Assembly (NCBI RefSeq): GCF_000717345.1
Contig: NZ_JNZA01000026.1
Span: forward strand, 40,320 to 104,319
Direction of reading: 5' to 3'
DNA length: 64,000 bases
From: Streptomyces lydicus
GTDB taxonomy: Bacteria; Actinomycetota; Actinomycetes; Streptomycetales; Streptomycetaceae
This document shows positions 7,963 to 16,278 of this stretch, piece after piece. The translations under genes were made by a program, and so were the position numbers. The notes under the pieces are model-generated. The model saw nothing but the letters and a program-made list of their open reading frames with translations, was not told the DNA's origin and ran no database searches. Numbering within the stretch: position 1 is the first letter of the stretch; the number at the start of each line of letters is the position of its first letter.

Positions 7963-9282
7963 TTACGCGGCCCTCTCCAGGTGGAGCAGCCGGCGTTCGG
8001 TCATCGCCTTGCGGGTGGCGTACAGGGTGATCGACGCGGCGCCGAGCATCGCCGCGAGGCCGAGCAGCACGGTGCCCTCCCAGCCGACCGCGTGGAAGGC
8101 CGCGGCGCCCAGTGCACCACCCAGGCTGCTGCCGACGTAGTACGCGCACTGGTAGAGCGCCGACGCCTGGGCGCGGGCCGTCTTGGCGGTGCGGCTGACC
8201 GAGGACGAGGCGACCGCGTGGCCCGCGAAGAAGCCGGCGGTGATCAGGACGAGGCCCGCCAGCACCGCGCCCACCGAGTCGGCCAGGCTCAGCAGCAGGC
8301 CCGTCGAGGTGGTGCCCACGGCCAGGTAGAGGGCGCCCCGGCGGCCCACCCGGGCCACCAGCTTGCCGGCCGCGGCCGAGGAGACCGTACCGACCAGGTA
8401 GATCACGAAGATCGAACCGACGATGCCCTGCGGCAGGTTGAACGGCTCGGCGACCAGGCGGTAGCCGATGACCGTGTAGACCGCGCCGAAGACCGTCATG
8501 AACAGCGCGCCGATGCCGTACAGCCGGCGCAGCAGCGGGTCGGCGAGGTGGCCGCCGAGCGTACGGGCCAGCGCCCGCGGGCCCACCGCACGCGGGGCGA
8601 AGTGCCGGGCCCTGGGCACCAGCAGCCGGAACGTCACCGCGCACACCACGGCCAGCATGCCGACCGCGCCCAGCGCGGCCCGCCAGCCCCATGCCTGGGC
8701 GACCCAGCCGGTCACGATCCGGCCGGACATGCCGCCGATGCTGTTGCCCGCCACGAACAGTCCGATGGCCGCCACCAGCGCCTTGGCGCGTACCTCCTCG
8801 GCCAGGAACGCCATCGCCGAGGCCGGCAGCCCGGCCAGCGCGACACCCTGGACGGCGCGCAGCGCGATCAGTACGCCGAGGGACGGCGCGAACGGCACCA
8901 CCAGCGCGATCAGCGCGGCCACCGAGAGGGACGCCGTCATCAGCGCGCGCCGCCCGAACCGCTCGGAGACCGCGCTCAGCGGGATCACCCCGAGCGCCAG
9001 CCCGAAGGTCGCCGCCGACACCGTCCAGCTGGCCTGGTCCGGGCTCACCCGGAGGTCGGTGGAGATCGCCGGCAGCAGTGCCTGCGTCGAGTACAGCAGG
9101 GCGAAGGTGGCCACTCCGGCGGCGAAGAGGGCGAAGCTCATCCGGCGGTAACCGGGCCCGCCGGGCCGCAGCTTGCCGGCCTCGGGATCGGGCGCGGCGG
9201 CGGAGGAAGAAGAGTCTGTGGACGACGAGGGAGAGGCGGCCGCACGGTCGGTGACGGACGCCCCGGTATCAGCGGGAGGCAT
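7963..9282 (-). CDS. MFS transporter (YnfM/drug-efflux type)
   Basis: This 439-residue polytopic membrane protein has about twelve hydrophobic segments and the MFS loop motif SERFGRRALM between helices 2 and 3 in the first half. An N-terminal Ser/Ala-rich cytoplasmic tail of about 40 residues precedes helix 1. It is probably an exporter of small molecules; the substrate is unknown. It is divergent from a LysR regulator, and the shared 119-nt gap carries repeated ATGCAT elements, so the LysR protein is the likely controller. Confidence 0.88.
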   Translation of the reverse strand: MPPADTGASVTDRAAASPSSSTDSSSSAAAPDPEAGKLRPGGPGYRRMSFALFAAGVATFALLYSTQALLPAISTDLRVSPDQASWTVSAATFGLALGVIPLSAVSERFGRRALMTASLSVAALIALVVPFAPSLGVLIALRAVQGVALAGLPASAMAFLAEEVRAKALVAAIGLFVAGNSIGGMSGRIVTGWVAQAWGWRAALGAVGMLAVVCAVTFRLLVPRARHFAPRAVGPRALARTLGGHLADPLLRRLYGIGALFMTVFGAVYTVIGYRLVAEPFNLPQGIVGSIFVIYLVGTVSSAAAGKLVARVGRRGALYLAVGTTSTGLLLSLADSVGAVLAGLVLITAGFFAGHAVASSSVSRTAKTARAQASALYQCAYYVGSSLGGALGAAAFHAVGWEGTVLLGLAAMLGAASITLYATRKAMTERRLLHLERAA

Positions 9283-9307
9283 GCTTCGAAGGTAGAGCGC
9301 CGGTTTT

Positions 9308-9356
9308 CATGCGTCCAATGCATGGAAACTGCATAATCAATGCTGTGATGCATGAT
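9308..9356. promoter_or_regulatory. MFS/LysR divergent control region with repeated ATGCAT
   Basis: ATGCAT occurs at 9318-9323 and 9348-9353, and the inverted pair GCAT...ATGC lies between them (9331-9343). LysR proteins typically bind such dyads between divergent genes. The binding itself is inferred. Confidence 0.5.
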
Positions 9357-9401
9357 CGCAGGTCGCCGGGGTCCCTGTTGCAGCTTCGCAACAGAAAAGA
9401 C

Positions 9402-10310
9402 ATGTCGGAATCTTCCTGGGCGCTGACGCTGGCACCGCGGCTGGCCCAGTTCGAGGCCGTGGCCCGCCACGAGCACGTGACCCGCGCCGCGCAGGAGCTG
9501 GGGATGCCCCAGTCGACGCTGAGCCGCGCCATCGTCCGGCTGGAGGAGGACCTCGGCGTCGCCCTCTTCGCCCGGCACGGCCGGACCCTCTCCCTCAGCC
9601 CCGCCGGCCGCACCTTCCTCTCCTCCGTCGAACGCGCGCTGGCAGACGTCGAACGCGCCACCGAGTCCGTCCGCGCGGACGTCGACCCGGAGGCCGGCAA
9701 GGTCGCCTTCGGATTCCTGCACACGCTCGGATCGGAGACCGTACCGGGCCTGCTGCGCACCTTCCGTGCCGACCACCCCAAGGTCCGCTTCCAGCTCGTC
9801 CAGAACTACGGCGAGGCAATGATCGAACGGCTCCGCGCCGGCGACCTCGACCTGTGCCTGACCTCCCCCGTCCCGGACTACCCCGACCTGGTCGCCCGCC
9901 GGCTCGACGAACAGAAACTCCGCCTGGTCGTACCGGAGGACCACCGGCTGGCCACCCGCAAACGGATCCGCCTCGTCGAGGCCGCCGACGAACTGTTCGT
10001 CACCCTCGAACCGGGCTACGGCCTGCGTCGCATCACCGACGCCCTGTGCACCGAGGCGGGGTTCACCCCGAAGGTCGCGTTCGAGGGCGAGGAGGCCGAG
10101 ACCCTCCGCGGCCTGGTCGCCGCCGGCCTGGGCGTCGCCCTCCTGCCCCCACCCGCCGTACCCCGCCCCGGCGTCGTGGAACTGACCGTCACCGCCCCCC
10201 GCGCCGTCCGCGAGATCGGCGTCGCCTGGCTCGACGGCCACGTGGACACACCCCCGGTGGCCGCCTTCAAAAAATTCCTCCTGAGCCGCCGCGGCGAACT
10301 GCTGTCCTGA
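9402..10310 (+). CDS. LysR-family transcriptional regulator
   Basis: The 302-residue protein has an N-terminal winged helix (about residues 8-65, with AVARHEHVTRAAQELGMPQS and LEEDLGVALFARHGRT) and a LysR effector-binding domain from about 90 to the end. ATG 9402 is preferred because the HTH begins just after it; in-frame ATGs at 9309 and 9348 would add an unusual leader that runs through the repeated ATGCAT elements. It is divergent from the MFS gene, the usual arrangement for a LysR regulator and its target. The inducer is unknown. Confidence 0.9.
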   Translation: MSESSWALTLAPRLAQFEAVARHEHVTRAAQELGMPQSTLSRAIVRLEEDLGVALFARHGRTLSLSPAGRTFLSSVERALADVERATESVRADVDPEAGKVAFGFLHTLGSETVPGLLRTFRADHPKVRFQLVQNYGEAMIERLRAGDLDLCLTSPVPDYPDLVARRLDEQKLRLVVPEDHRLATRKRIRLVEAADELFVTLEPGYGLRRITDALCTEAGFTPKVAFEGEEAETLRGLVAAGLGVALLPPPAVPRPGVVELTVTAPRAVREIGVAWLDGHVDTPPVAAFKKFLLSRRGELLS

Positions 10311-10364
10311 GGGCCCGCCTTGGCCGCCCGTCGCTGCGGTCGGTGCCGGCGGGAAGGGCCGCGC

Positions 10365-11132
10365 TCAGCGCCGCAGCGAAGTGCCGAAGCCCGCGGCCAG
10401 GGGCATGCGGAGGCCGAGGGGTGGGGGTGCGGCGAGGGCGTCTGCCACGGGGCGGGCGTAGTCGCGGGCGAAGAGCGAGCCGAGCAGGAAGTCCGTTGCC
10501 AGGGCGTGCACTTCGGCGCGGTGCTGGTGCAGGGAGTGGCCGTCGGAGTGGACCTCGAAGCGGCAGGTGTCGCGGTTGACCTTCTTCGCGCGCTCGGCGT
10601 AGCGGTAGGACAGATCGGGGTCGTGGCGCTCGTCGTTGGTGCCGTGGACGAGCAGGACCCGGCGGCCGATGAGCTGCTTCACCGGATCGGGGTGCTCGCC
10701 GTCTGCGCACGGGGCCGGCAGCCAGGGGGCCAGCGCGAGCACCGAGTTGACGGCGGGGTGGCCCGCGGCGTGCAGGGCGGCGCGGGCGCCCATGCCCGTG
10801 CCGACGAGGCAGACCGGGACGTCGCCGTAGCGGCGGACCACCTCCTCCAGCGCCCAGGCGGCGTCGCGCGCCGGATGGGCCGCGGCGCCGTTCCAGCCGC
10901 GGCAGCGGTAGTGCACGACATGCGTCGCCAGCCCCTCGGCGCGGCCCGCCCTCGCCAGCCGGGCCGCGAGCGGGCGCACCGCCAGCGCGGTCACCGGGGA
11001 CGGGCGCCGTGTCCCGGTCGGGCCGCCGCCCGGCAGCAGGAGGGCGACCCCGGTCACCGCCCGCTCCGTACCGCCCGATCCCAGCGGTCTTCCGAGCCGG
11101 GCCTCACGCTCCGGCAGCGCTTGCTGAGCCAT
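10365..11132 (-). CDS. Alpha/beta-hydrolase (dienelactone-hydrolase-like)
   Basis: The protein of about 255 residues has an alpha/beta-hydrolase layout: VALLLPGGGP (oxyanion region), VCLVGTGMGARAAL (nucleophile-elbow position), RRVLLVHGTNDERHDPDLS (acid region) and DGHSLHQH (catalytic His). The elbow reads GTGMGA where family members usually have GxSxG, so the nucleophile Ser appears replaced by Thr or Gly. It may therefore be inactive or non-canonical. A start at GTG 11168 is also possible. The gene is divergent from add, with an operator in the gap, but no link to nucleosides is shown. Confidence 0.75.
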   Translation of the reverse strand: MAQQALPEREARLGRPLGSGGTERAVTGVALLLPGGGPTGTRRPSPVTALAVRPLAARLARAGRAEGLATHVVHYRCRGWNGAAAHPARDAAWALEEVVRRYGDVPVCLVGTGMGARAALHAAGHPAVNSVLALAPWLPAPCADGEHPDPVKQLIGRRVLLVHGTNDERHDPDLSYRYAERAKKVNRDTCRFEVHSDGHSLHQHRAEVHALATDFLLGSLFARDYARPVADALAAPPPLGLRMPLAAGFGTSLRR

Positions 11133-11200
11133 GACCAGAACGATGGCAGAAGGAGAGGTGCCCGCCACCCTGTGGACGGGTCACTGTTACGTATCGTTCG

Positions 11201-11229
11201 GTGATATCTACGCGCGTAGGGGCTAGAGT
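11201..11229 (+). promoter_or_regulatory. add promoter with nucleoside-regulon operator (site 4) in the spacer
   Basis: GTGATA (11201-11206) and TAGAGT (11224-11229) are separated by 17 nt, and the operator TCTACGCGCGTAGG occupies 11207-11220 of that spacer. The -10 box ends 6 nt before the ATG, so transcription would start at or next to the initiation codon, giving a leaderless mRNA. A repressor bound here would block RNA polymerase directly. Confidence 0.75.
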
Positions 11230-11235
11230 GCCGCA

Positions 11236-12393
11236 ATGACGAGCGAGACCACCCTTCCGACCAGTGAACAGATCCGCCGCGCCCCCAAGGTGCTGCTCCA
11301 CGACCACCTCGACGGCGGACTGCGCCCCGCCACGGTCGTCGACCTGGCCCGCGCCACCGGCTACGACGGCCTGCCCGAGACCGACCCCGAAAAGCTCGGG
11401 ATCTGGTTCCGCGAGGCCGCCGACTCCGGCTCGCTCGAGCGCTACCTGGAGACCTTCGCGCACACCTGCGCCGTCATGCAGACCCGCGACGCACTGGCCC
11501 GGGTGGCCGCCGAGTGCGCCGAGGACCTGGCCGCCGACGGCGTCGTCTACGCCGAGGTCCGGTACGCGCCCGAGCAGCACCTGGAGCAGGGGCTGACCCT
11601 CGAAGAGGTCGTCGAGGCGGTCAACGAGGGCTTCCGCGAGGGTGAGCGCCGGGCCCGCGAGAACGGCCACCGCATCCGTGTCGGCGCCCTGCTGACCGCC
11701 ATGCGGCACGCCGCCCGCGCCCTGGAGATCGCCGAACTCGCCAACCGCTACCGCGACACCGGCGTCGTCGGCTTCGACATCGCCGGCGCCGAGGCCGGCT
11801 ACCCGCCCACCCGCCACCTCGACGCCTTCGAGTACCTCAAGCGGGAGAACAACCACTTCACCATCCACGCCGGTGAAGCCTTCGGCCTGCCGTCCATCTG
11901 GCAGGCGCTCCAGTGGTGCGGCGCCGACCGGCTGGGCCACGGCGTCCGGATCATCGACGACATCGAGGTCGCCGACGACGGCTCGGTGATCCTCGGCCGG
12001 CTCGCCTCGTACGTGCGTGACAAGCGCATCCCGCTGGAGATGTGCCCCACCTCCAACCTCCAGACCGGCGCGGCGCCCTCCTACGCGGAGCACCCCATCG
12101 GCCTGCTGCGCCGGCTCCAGTTCAGGCTCACCGTCAACACGGACAACCGGCTGATGAGCGGCACGAACATGTCGCTGGAATTCGAGCACCTGGTCAAGAC
12201 ATTCCGGTACACGCTCGATGACATGCAGTGGTTTACAGTCAATGCGATGAAATCAGCGTTCATTCCTTTCGATGAACGTCTGGCCATGATCAATGACGTC
12301 ATCAAGCCCGGATATGCCGAACTGCGGGCCGAATGGCTGTTCCGCCCGGCGGCGACAACGACCCCGCTGAGCAGTGAGTCTGACCGTGCGTAA
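11236..12393 (+). CDS. add: Adenosine deaminase
   Basis: It converts adenosine and deoxyadenosine to inosine and deoxyinosine. The 385-residue protein has the metal-binding HDHLDG at 22-27, [10 protein letters not shown] (zinc His and proton-donor Glu), RLGHGVRI (zinc-site His) and NTDNR near the end (Asp ligand; the usual motif is SxDDP). The start ATG 11236 lies directly behind the inferred promoter. The product feeds the purine nucleoside phosphorylase at 26.8 kb. A textbook terminator with a T6 run follows. Confidence 0.95.
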   Translation: MTSETTLPTSEQIRRAPKVLLHDHLDGGLRPATVVDLARATGYDGLPETDPEKLGIWFREAADSGSLERYLETFAHTCAVMQTRDALARVAAECAEDLAADGVVYAEVRYAPEQHLEQGLTLEEVVEAVNEGFREGERRARENGHRIRVGALLTAMRHAARALEIAELANRYRDTGVVGFDIAGAEAGYPPTRHLDAFEYLKRENNHFTIHAGEAFGLPSIWQALQWCGADRLGHGVRIIDDIEVADDGSVILGRLASYVRDKRIPLEMCPTSNLQTGAAPSYAEHPIGLLRRLQFRLTVNTDNRLMSGTNMSLEFEHLVKTFRYTLDDMQWFTVNAMKSAFIPFDERLAMINDVIKPGYAELRAEWLFRPAATTTPLSSESDRA

Positions 12394-12416
12394 GGGGTAG
12401 CGCGAGCATATAGCGC

Positions 12417-12449
12417 AACGGCCGGTGGAATGTCCACCGGCCGTTTTTT
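12417..12449 (+). terminator. Rho-independent terminator after add
   Basis: AACGGCCGGTGGA (12417-12429), loop ATG, and its perfect complement (12433-12445) form a 13-bp stem that runs into six T residues (12444-12449). It is one of the few canonical T-tailed terminators in the window. Confidence 0.93.
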
Positions 12450-12535
12450 CATTCCTCGTGGCTGTTTGCGGCGCCGGTTGCCGCATCACTAGGTTGATTG
12501 GCCGGTCAAGCCCCCATCAATGAGGACGTAATTCG

Positions 12536-12823
12536 ATGAAGCAGGGAACCATCAAGACTCTCGGTGCCGCCGCCCTCGGTGCCGCCATCGCCGTCACCGC
12601 CGCGGGCGCCGCCAGCGCCGCCTCGCTGAGCGGTGCCGACACCACCGGCGTGCTCAAGAACCTGCCGGTCAAGAACCTGCCGGTCAAGGACGCCACCAAG
12701 ACCCTCTCCGGGGCCACCCAGTCCAAGCCGGTCGGCGGCGACATCAAGACGCCGCTGAACTCCAAGGGCAACAGCCTCCTGGGCGGTCTGCCGACCAACG
12801 CGCTTGGCAAGACCCTGGGCTGA
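12536..12823 (+). CDS. Small secreted protein of unknown function
   Basis: A 95-residue protein with a Sec signal peptide (MKQGTIKTLGAAALGAAIA..., predicted cleavage near ASA/AS at about residue 29). The mature part is Gly/Lys/Leu-rich and contains a tandem KNLPV KNLPV duplication encoded by a 15-nt direct repeat. ATG 12536 is preceded by GAGGA at 9 nt. No catalytic motif is visible. Similar short secreted proteins are common in Streptomyces; a cell-wall or surface role is only a guess. Confidence 0.75.
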   Translation: MKQGTIKTLGAAALGAAIAVTAAGAASAASLSGADTTGVLKNLPVKNLPVKDATKTLSGATQSKPVGGDIKTPLNSKGNSLLGGLPTNALGKTLG

Positions 12824-12920
12824 TCCGCGCCGTCCCCTCGGGGGGACGCGCACCCGCCGTGCCCCGGCCGTACGCCTCCGCGCTGACGGCCGGGGCGTCG
12901 CCGTGTCCGGGCCGGGCCGG

Positions 12921-13127
12921 TTACCAGGCGGTGGCGGCGGCCTTGTCCTCCGAGGGCAGGAGTATCCACAGCGCCAGGTAGACCAGGAACTGCGGGCCGG
13001 GCAGCAGACACGACACCACGAAGATCACGCGCATCGTCGCCGGGGTCATACCGAAGCGACGGGCCAGGCCCGCGCACACTCCGGCGATCATTCGGTTGTT
13101 GCGGGGGCGGACCAGTGCGGCGGCCAT
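12921..13127 (-). CDS. PspC-domain small membrane protein
   Basis: The 68-residue protein has the PspC pattern NRMIAGVCAGLARRFGMTP followed by a hydrophobic helix and the closing YLALWILLPSE. PspC proteins sit in the cytoplasmic membrane and are linked to envelope stress. ATG 13127 has GGAGAAGATC upstream. It lies 47 nt downstream of the vanZ-like gene on the same strand, so the two may be cotranscribed. Confidence 0.85.
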   Translation of the reverse strand: MAAALVRPRNNRMIAGVCAGLARRFGMTPATMRVIFVVSCLLPGPQFLVYLALWILLPSEDKAAATAW

Positions 13128-13174
13128 GACGATCTTCTCCTTCTCGGCTTCGGTGGGGCGGCTGCCCCGATGCC

Positions 13175-13690
13175 TCAAAGGTAGGTCCGGCTGCCCGTCA
13201 GCACGTCAGCCTGCCGGGCTACTCCGACCCTGGGGATCCTCGGGGTCGTATCCCCGAGACGCTCGTACCGGCGGCGGAGCCGGGACCGGGCCCCGGGTAC
13301 CACCGCGAGGTGCACCAGTGCCACCCCGAGGGCGCCCAGCAGCACCGAGTCGATGTCCGGGACCCGGCCGGGCACCCCTGACTGCAGCAGCTCGATGGCC
13401 AGCGCGATCATTGCGCCGGCGAAGACGGTCCGGGTCAGCGACACCAGCGGCGAAACGTTCAGGCGCCCGGCCGAGAGCGGCAGCAGCACCCCCAGCGGCG
13501 CCAGCAGCAGCACCGAGCCGCCCAGGTGCTGCACGGCGTCCCACGACAGCCCGTGCGCCAGCTCCGCCCGGATCGTCGCCAGCGGTTCGAGATTCGCCGC
13601 GGGCACCCACGGCACCGTACGAGGTCGCAGCGTGAGCCAGCTGACGATCAGCAGATGCGCCACGAGGAGGAGGAGTCCGGTGACGCGCAT
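13175..13690 (-). CDS. VanZ-family membrane protein
   Basis: About 171 residues with four hydrophobic segments and VanZ features: a first helix ending in SWLTLRPR, the segment NLEPLATIRAEL, LGGSVLLLAPLGVLLPL, and the conserved ELLQSGVPGRVPDIDSVLLG. VanZ proteins are membrane proteins of uncertain function, some tied to glycopeptide (teicoplanin) resistance. A longer start at 13729 is possible, but the shorter one begins just before the first helix. Confidence 0.85.
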   Translation of the reverse strand: MRVTGLLLLVAHLLIVSWLTLRPRTVPWVPAANLEPLATIRAELAHGLSWDAVQHLGGSVLLLAPLGVLLPLSAGRLNVSPLVSLTRTVFAGAMIALAIELLQSGVPGRVPDIDSVLLGALGVALVHLAVVPGARSRLRRRYERLGDTTPRIPRVGVARQADVLTGSRTYL

Positions 13691-13876
13691 ACGGGGGGCG
13701 GCGGTGCTGCCGGGGCCATGACGCTGCACACAGGCCAGGACGCCGGTAGCGGTGGCAACGGTTCCGCCGGCGTGCGCCGGGTTTGCCCGCGGCCCCGGGC
13801 GGCGGCCCGCTCCGGCCCGCGGCGCTCCCCGGGCCGCCCGTGCGCGCGACGGCCCCGCGCGCCGCCACCGCTCCGG

Positions 13877-14503
13877 CTACCCCTCTTCCGAGAGCGGGTC
13901 CCCCCACCCGGCGTTCTGCGCGATGTCCGGGTTGGCCAGGACGTCGGCGGAGCAGTCGTAGCGGTGCGCGGAGTCGTGGCCGGGACCGGCCAGCACCGCG
14001 GCGTGCGTGCGGCCCAGAGCCGGGCTCGCGCCGTAGGTGCACACCAGCTGTGCCAGTGCGAACGACGGCAGGTCGTCCGGCCGGACGGTCAGCCGCAGGG
14101 CGTCCGGCGGATCGCCCTGGCGCGGCCCGGCGACCTTCAGGTCCACCGGCACGGCGGTGCTGAACCCGGCCTTGTCCTCGTCGGACGACGGCCGGCGCTG
14201 CAACTCGCCCAGCAGGGCGCGGGCGGCCTGCAGACGCGGATCGGTGCCGGCCGTGCCCTTCGCCACCGGGACCGCCCGCTCGACCTGCGCCAGCGCCGAA
14301 CCGCACACCAGATAGACGGTGGCCTGGGTACCGTCGGACGCGCCCGGCGCCGTCTCGCTCGCCGGAGCCTTGCAGCTCACCCGCGACGGCGCGCCGCCCG
14401 CGTCGACCGGCACGGACGTGCCCCGGATCCCGCAGCCCGCGGCGGCCAGCGCCAGCGCCGCCACCGCGGCCGTACGCCGCCACCCGCGCCCGGTCGCTGT
14501 CAT
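13877..14503 (-). CDS. Lipoprotein, third gene of the afsQ operon
   Basis: The 208-residue protein has a signal peptide and the lipobox LAAAGC at about residues 19-24. It is expected on the outer face of the membrane. The start ATG overlaps the TGA of the AfsQ2 kinase gene (ATGA), so translation is coupled to it. Four Cys residues in the mature part (SCK, VCG, VCT, DCS) may form disulfides. The function is not recognised. Its position suggests a signal-sensing or accessory role for the AfsQ2 extracytoplasmic domain. Confidence 0.8.
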   Translation of the reverse strand: MTATGRGWRRTAAVAALALAAAGCGIRGTSVPVDAGGAPSRVSCKAPASETAPGASDGTQATVYLVCGSALAQVERAVPVAKGTAGTDPRLQAARALLGELQRRPSSDEDKAGFSTAVPVDLKVAGPRQGDPPDALRLTVRPDDLPSFALAQLVCTYGASPALGRTHAAVLAGPGHDSAHRYDCSADVLANPDIAQNAGWGDPLSEEG

Positions 14504-16278
14504 CGCCCGCCCTCCGGGCCCTCGCCGGCGGCCCCGCCGCGGCCGCCGTCCCGCCCGCCGCCGTCCGTCAGCGGGGAGGCGTCCATCGGCAGCCGCAGGG
14601 TGAAGACCGCGCCGCCCTCGGGGTGGTTGGCCGCGGTGATCTCACCGCCGTGGATGTGCGCGTTCTCCAGGGCGATGGACAGGCCCAGCCCGCTGCCCTC
14701 CGAACGGGGGCGCGAGGCGCTGGCCTTGTAGAAACGGTCGAAGACATGCGGAAGGACTTCTTCCGGGATGCCGGGGCCGTGATCGCGTACCCGGATCACC
14801 AGCTCACCGCCCCCGGCCCGGCCCTCGTCCGCGGTCTCCTCACCGGGCTCGGCGGCCGCGTCGACCGGCGCGCCCTCGGCACCCGCCCCGGCCGCACCGC
14901 CGCCGTCCTCGCCGGCACCGGCCGCCTCACCGGCGCCCGCGTCCGCCCCCCGGCCCTCCTCCGTCCGCACCGACACCCGCACCGGCGACCCGCCGTGCTT
15001 GAGGGCGTTGCCGATCAGATTCGCCAGGATGACGTCGAGCCGGCGGGGGTCCAGCCGCGCCACGATGCCGCGGTCCGCGTCCAGGTCCACCGCGTCCAGC
15101 CAGGCCCGGGCGTCGATGCAGGCGGTCACCTGGTCCGCCACGTCGACGTCGTCCAGCACCAGCCGGGCCGTGCCCGCGTCGAAGCGGGTCACCTCCATCA
15201 GGTTCTCCACCAGGTCGTTCAGCCGACGGGTCTCGCTCACCACCAGCTGGACGGCGGGCGCGATCATCGGGTCGAGGGAGTCGGCCTCCTCCTCCAGCAC
15301 CTCCGAGACCGCGGTGATCGCCGTCAGCGGCGTCCGCAGCTCGTGCGACATGTCCGCGACGAAGCGACGCGACGCCGCCTCCCGCCCGCTCAGCTCCTCC
15401 ACCCGCTGCTGCAGCCGCTCCGCCGTACGGTTGAACGTCCGCGACAGATCGGCGAGTTCATCGGTACCGGTCACCCGCAGCCGGGTGTCCAGCCGCCCCT
15501 CGCCCAGCTGCCGCGCCGCGTGCCCCAGCCGCTGCACGGGCCGCAGCACCGTCGTCGCGGCGGCCTGCGCCAGCAGCGCCGACCCGACCAGCGCCAGCGC
15601 CGTGGCGATGCCCAGCGACCAGGCCAGCGAGTTGAGGTCCTGCCGCTCGGCGGCCAGCGACTTGATCATGTAGCCGGTCGGCCCGCCGCCGATCACCTTC
15701 GCGCCGGCGACCAGGTACGGGGCGTCCCCGAGCTCCTTGCGCTGCCAGTACAGGTGGTGGGAGTAGCGGTTGGACTCGTCGACCGGGCGGACCTGCTCGA
15801 CCGCGCTGCGCAGCGACGCGGGCACGTTCCTGAGCGTCAGCAGGTTCTTGTCCGTCGTGGCCGCACAGTCCTTGCCCTCACGGTCCACACCGATCAGCAG
15901 CACCGCGTAGTTCTGCGGCCCGGCGGCCATCTGCCGCGCCGCGTCCTGAAGTTCGGAGCACCGCGGACGCAGCGGCAGCGACCGCGTGCTGTCCTCCAGC
16001 GACTTGCGGAAGTCGTTCAGGACCGCGTTCTGGGTGCGGTCCAGCACCGTGTTGCGGTTGAGCCAGTACGCGATGCCGGACGCCGAGACCGCCGCCGTCA
16101 GCGCCACCAGTGCGAAGACCACCACCAGCCGCAGCCGCAGACTCGTCCAGCGCAGCAGCCCCGACGCCCGCCCCAGCAGCCGCGGCACCCGGCGGCCGGC
16201 GGTTGCCTCCGCGGCGCCCCCGGCCCCGTCGCCCGCGCCCTCGTCCGGCGCCCCGCCGCCGCGGGAAGGTTCCGTCAC
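14500..16278 (-). CDS. afsQ2: Sensor histidine kinase AfsQ2
   Basis: It is the partner kinase of AfsQ1. The 592-residue protein has membrane segments at about 48-74 and 221-245, an extracytoplasmic sensor loop between them, a HAMP linker (about 240-292), HisKA with SHELRTP (phospho-acceptor His312) and HATPase with N-box ILANLIGNALKHGG and G-boxes DHGPGIP and SGLGL. The GTG start at 16278 overlaps the afsQ1 stop. An Ala/Gly/Glu-rich insertion of about 50 residues (441-490) splits the ATPase domain between the N-box and the DHGPG box; the S. coelicolor protein as I recall it lacks this and is shorter. The stop overlaps the lipoprotein start. Confidence 0.93.
   Translation of the reverse strand: MTEPSRGGGAPDEGAGDGAGGAAEATAGRRVPRLLGRASGLLRWTSLRLRLVVVFALVALTAAVSASGIAYWLNRNTVLDRTQNAVLNDFRKSLEDSTRSLPLRPRCSELQDAARQMAAGPQNYAVLLIGVDREGKDCAATTDKNLLTLRNVPASLRSAVEQVRPVDESNRYSHHLYWQRKELGDAPYLVAGAKVIGGGPTGYMIKSLAAERQDLNSLAWSLGIATALALVGSALLAQAAATTVLRPVQRLGHAARQLGEGRLDTRLRVTGTDELADLSRTFNRTAERLQQRVEELSGREAASRRFVADMSHELRTPLTAITAVSEVLEEEADSLDPMIAPAVQLVVSETRRLNDLVENLMEVTRFDAGTARLVLDDVDVADQVTACIDARAWLDAVDLDADRGIVARLDPRRLDVILANLIGNALKHGGSPVRVSVRTEEGRGADAGAGEAAGAGEDGGGAAGAGAEGAPVDAAAEPGEETADEGRAGGGELVIRVRDHGPGIPEEVLPHVFDRFYKASASRPRSEGSGLGLSIALENAHIHGGEITAANHPEGGAVFTLRLPMDASPLTDGGGRDGGRGGAAGEGPEGGR

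Noticed and set aside
7504..9336. 610-codon plus frame overlapping deoA and the MFS gene
   Set aside because: It crosses two strong terminators and the opposite-strand MFS gene, with low-complexity composition.
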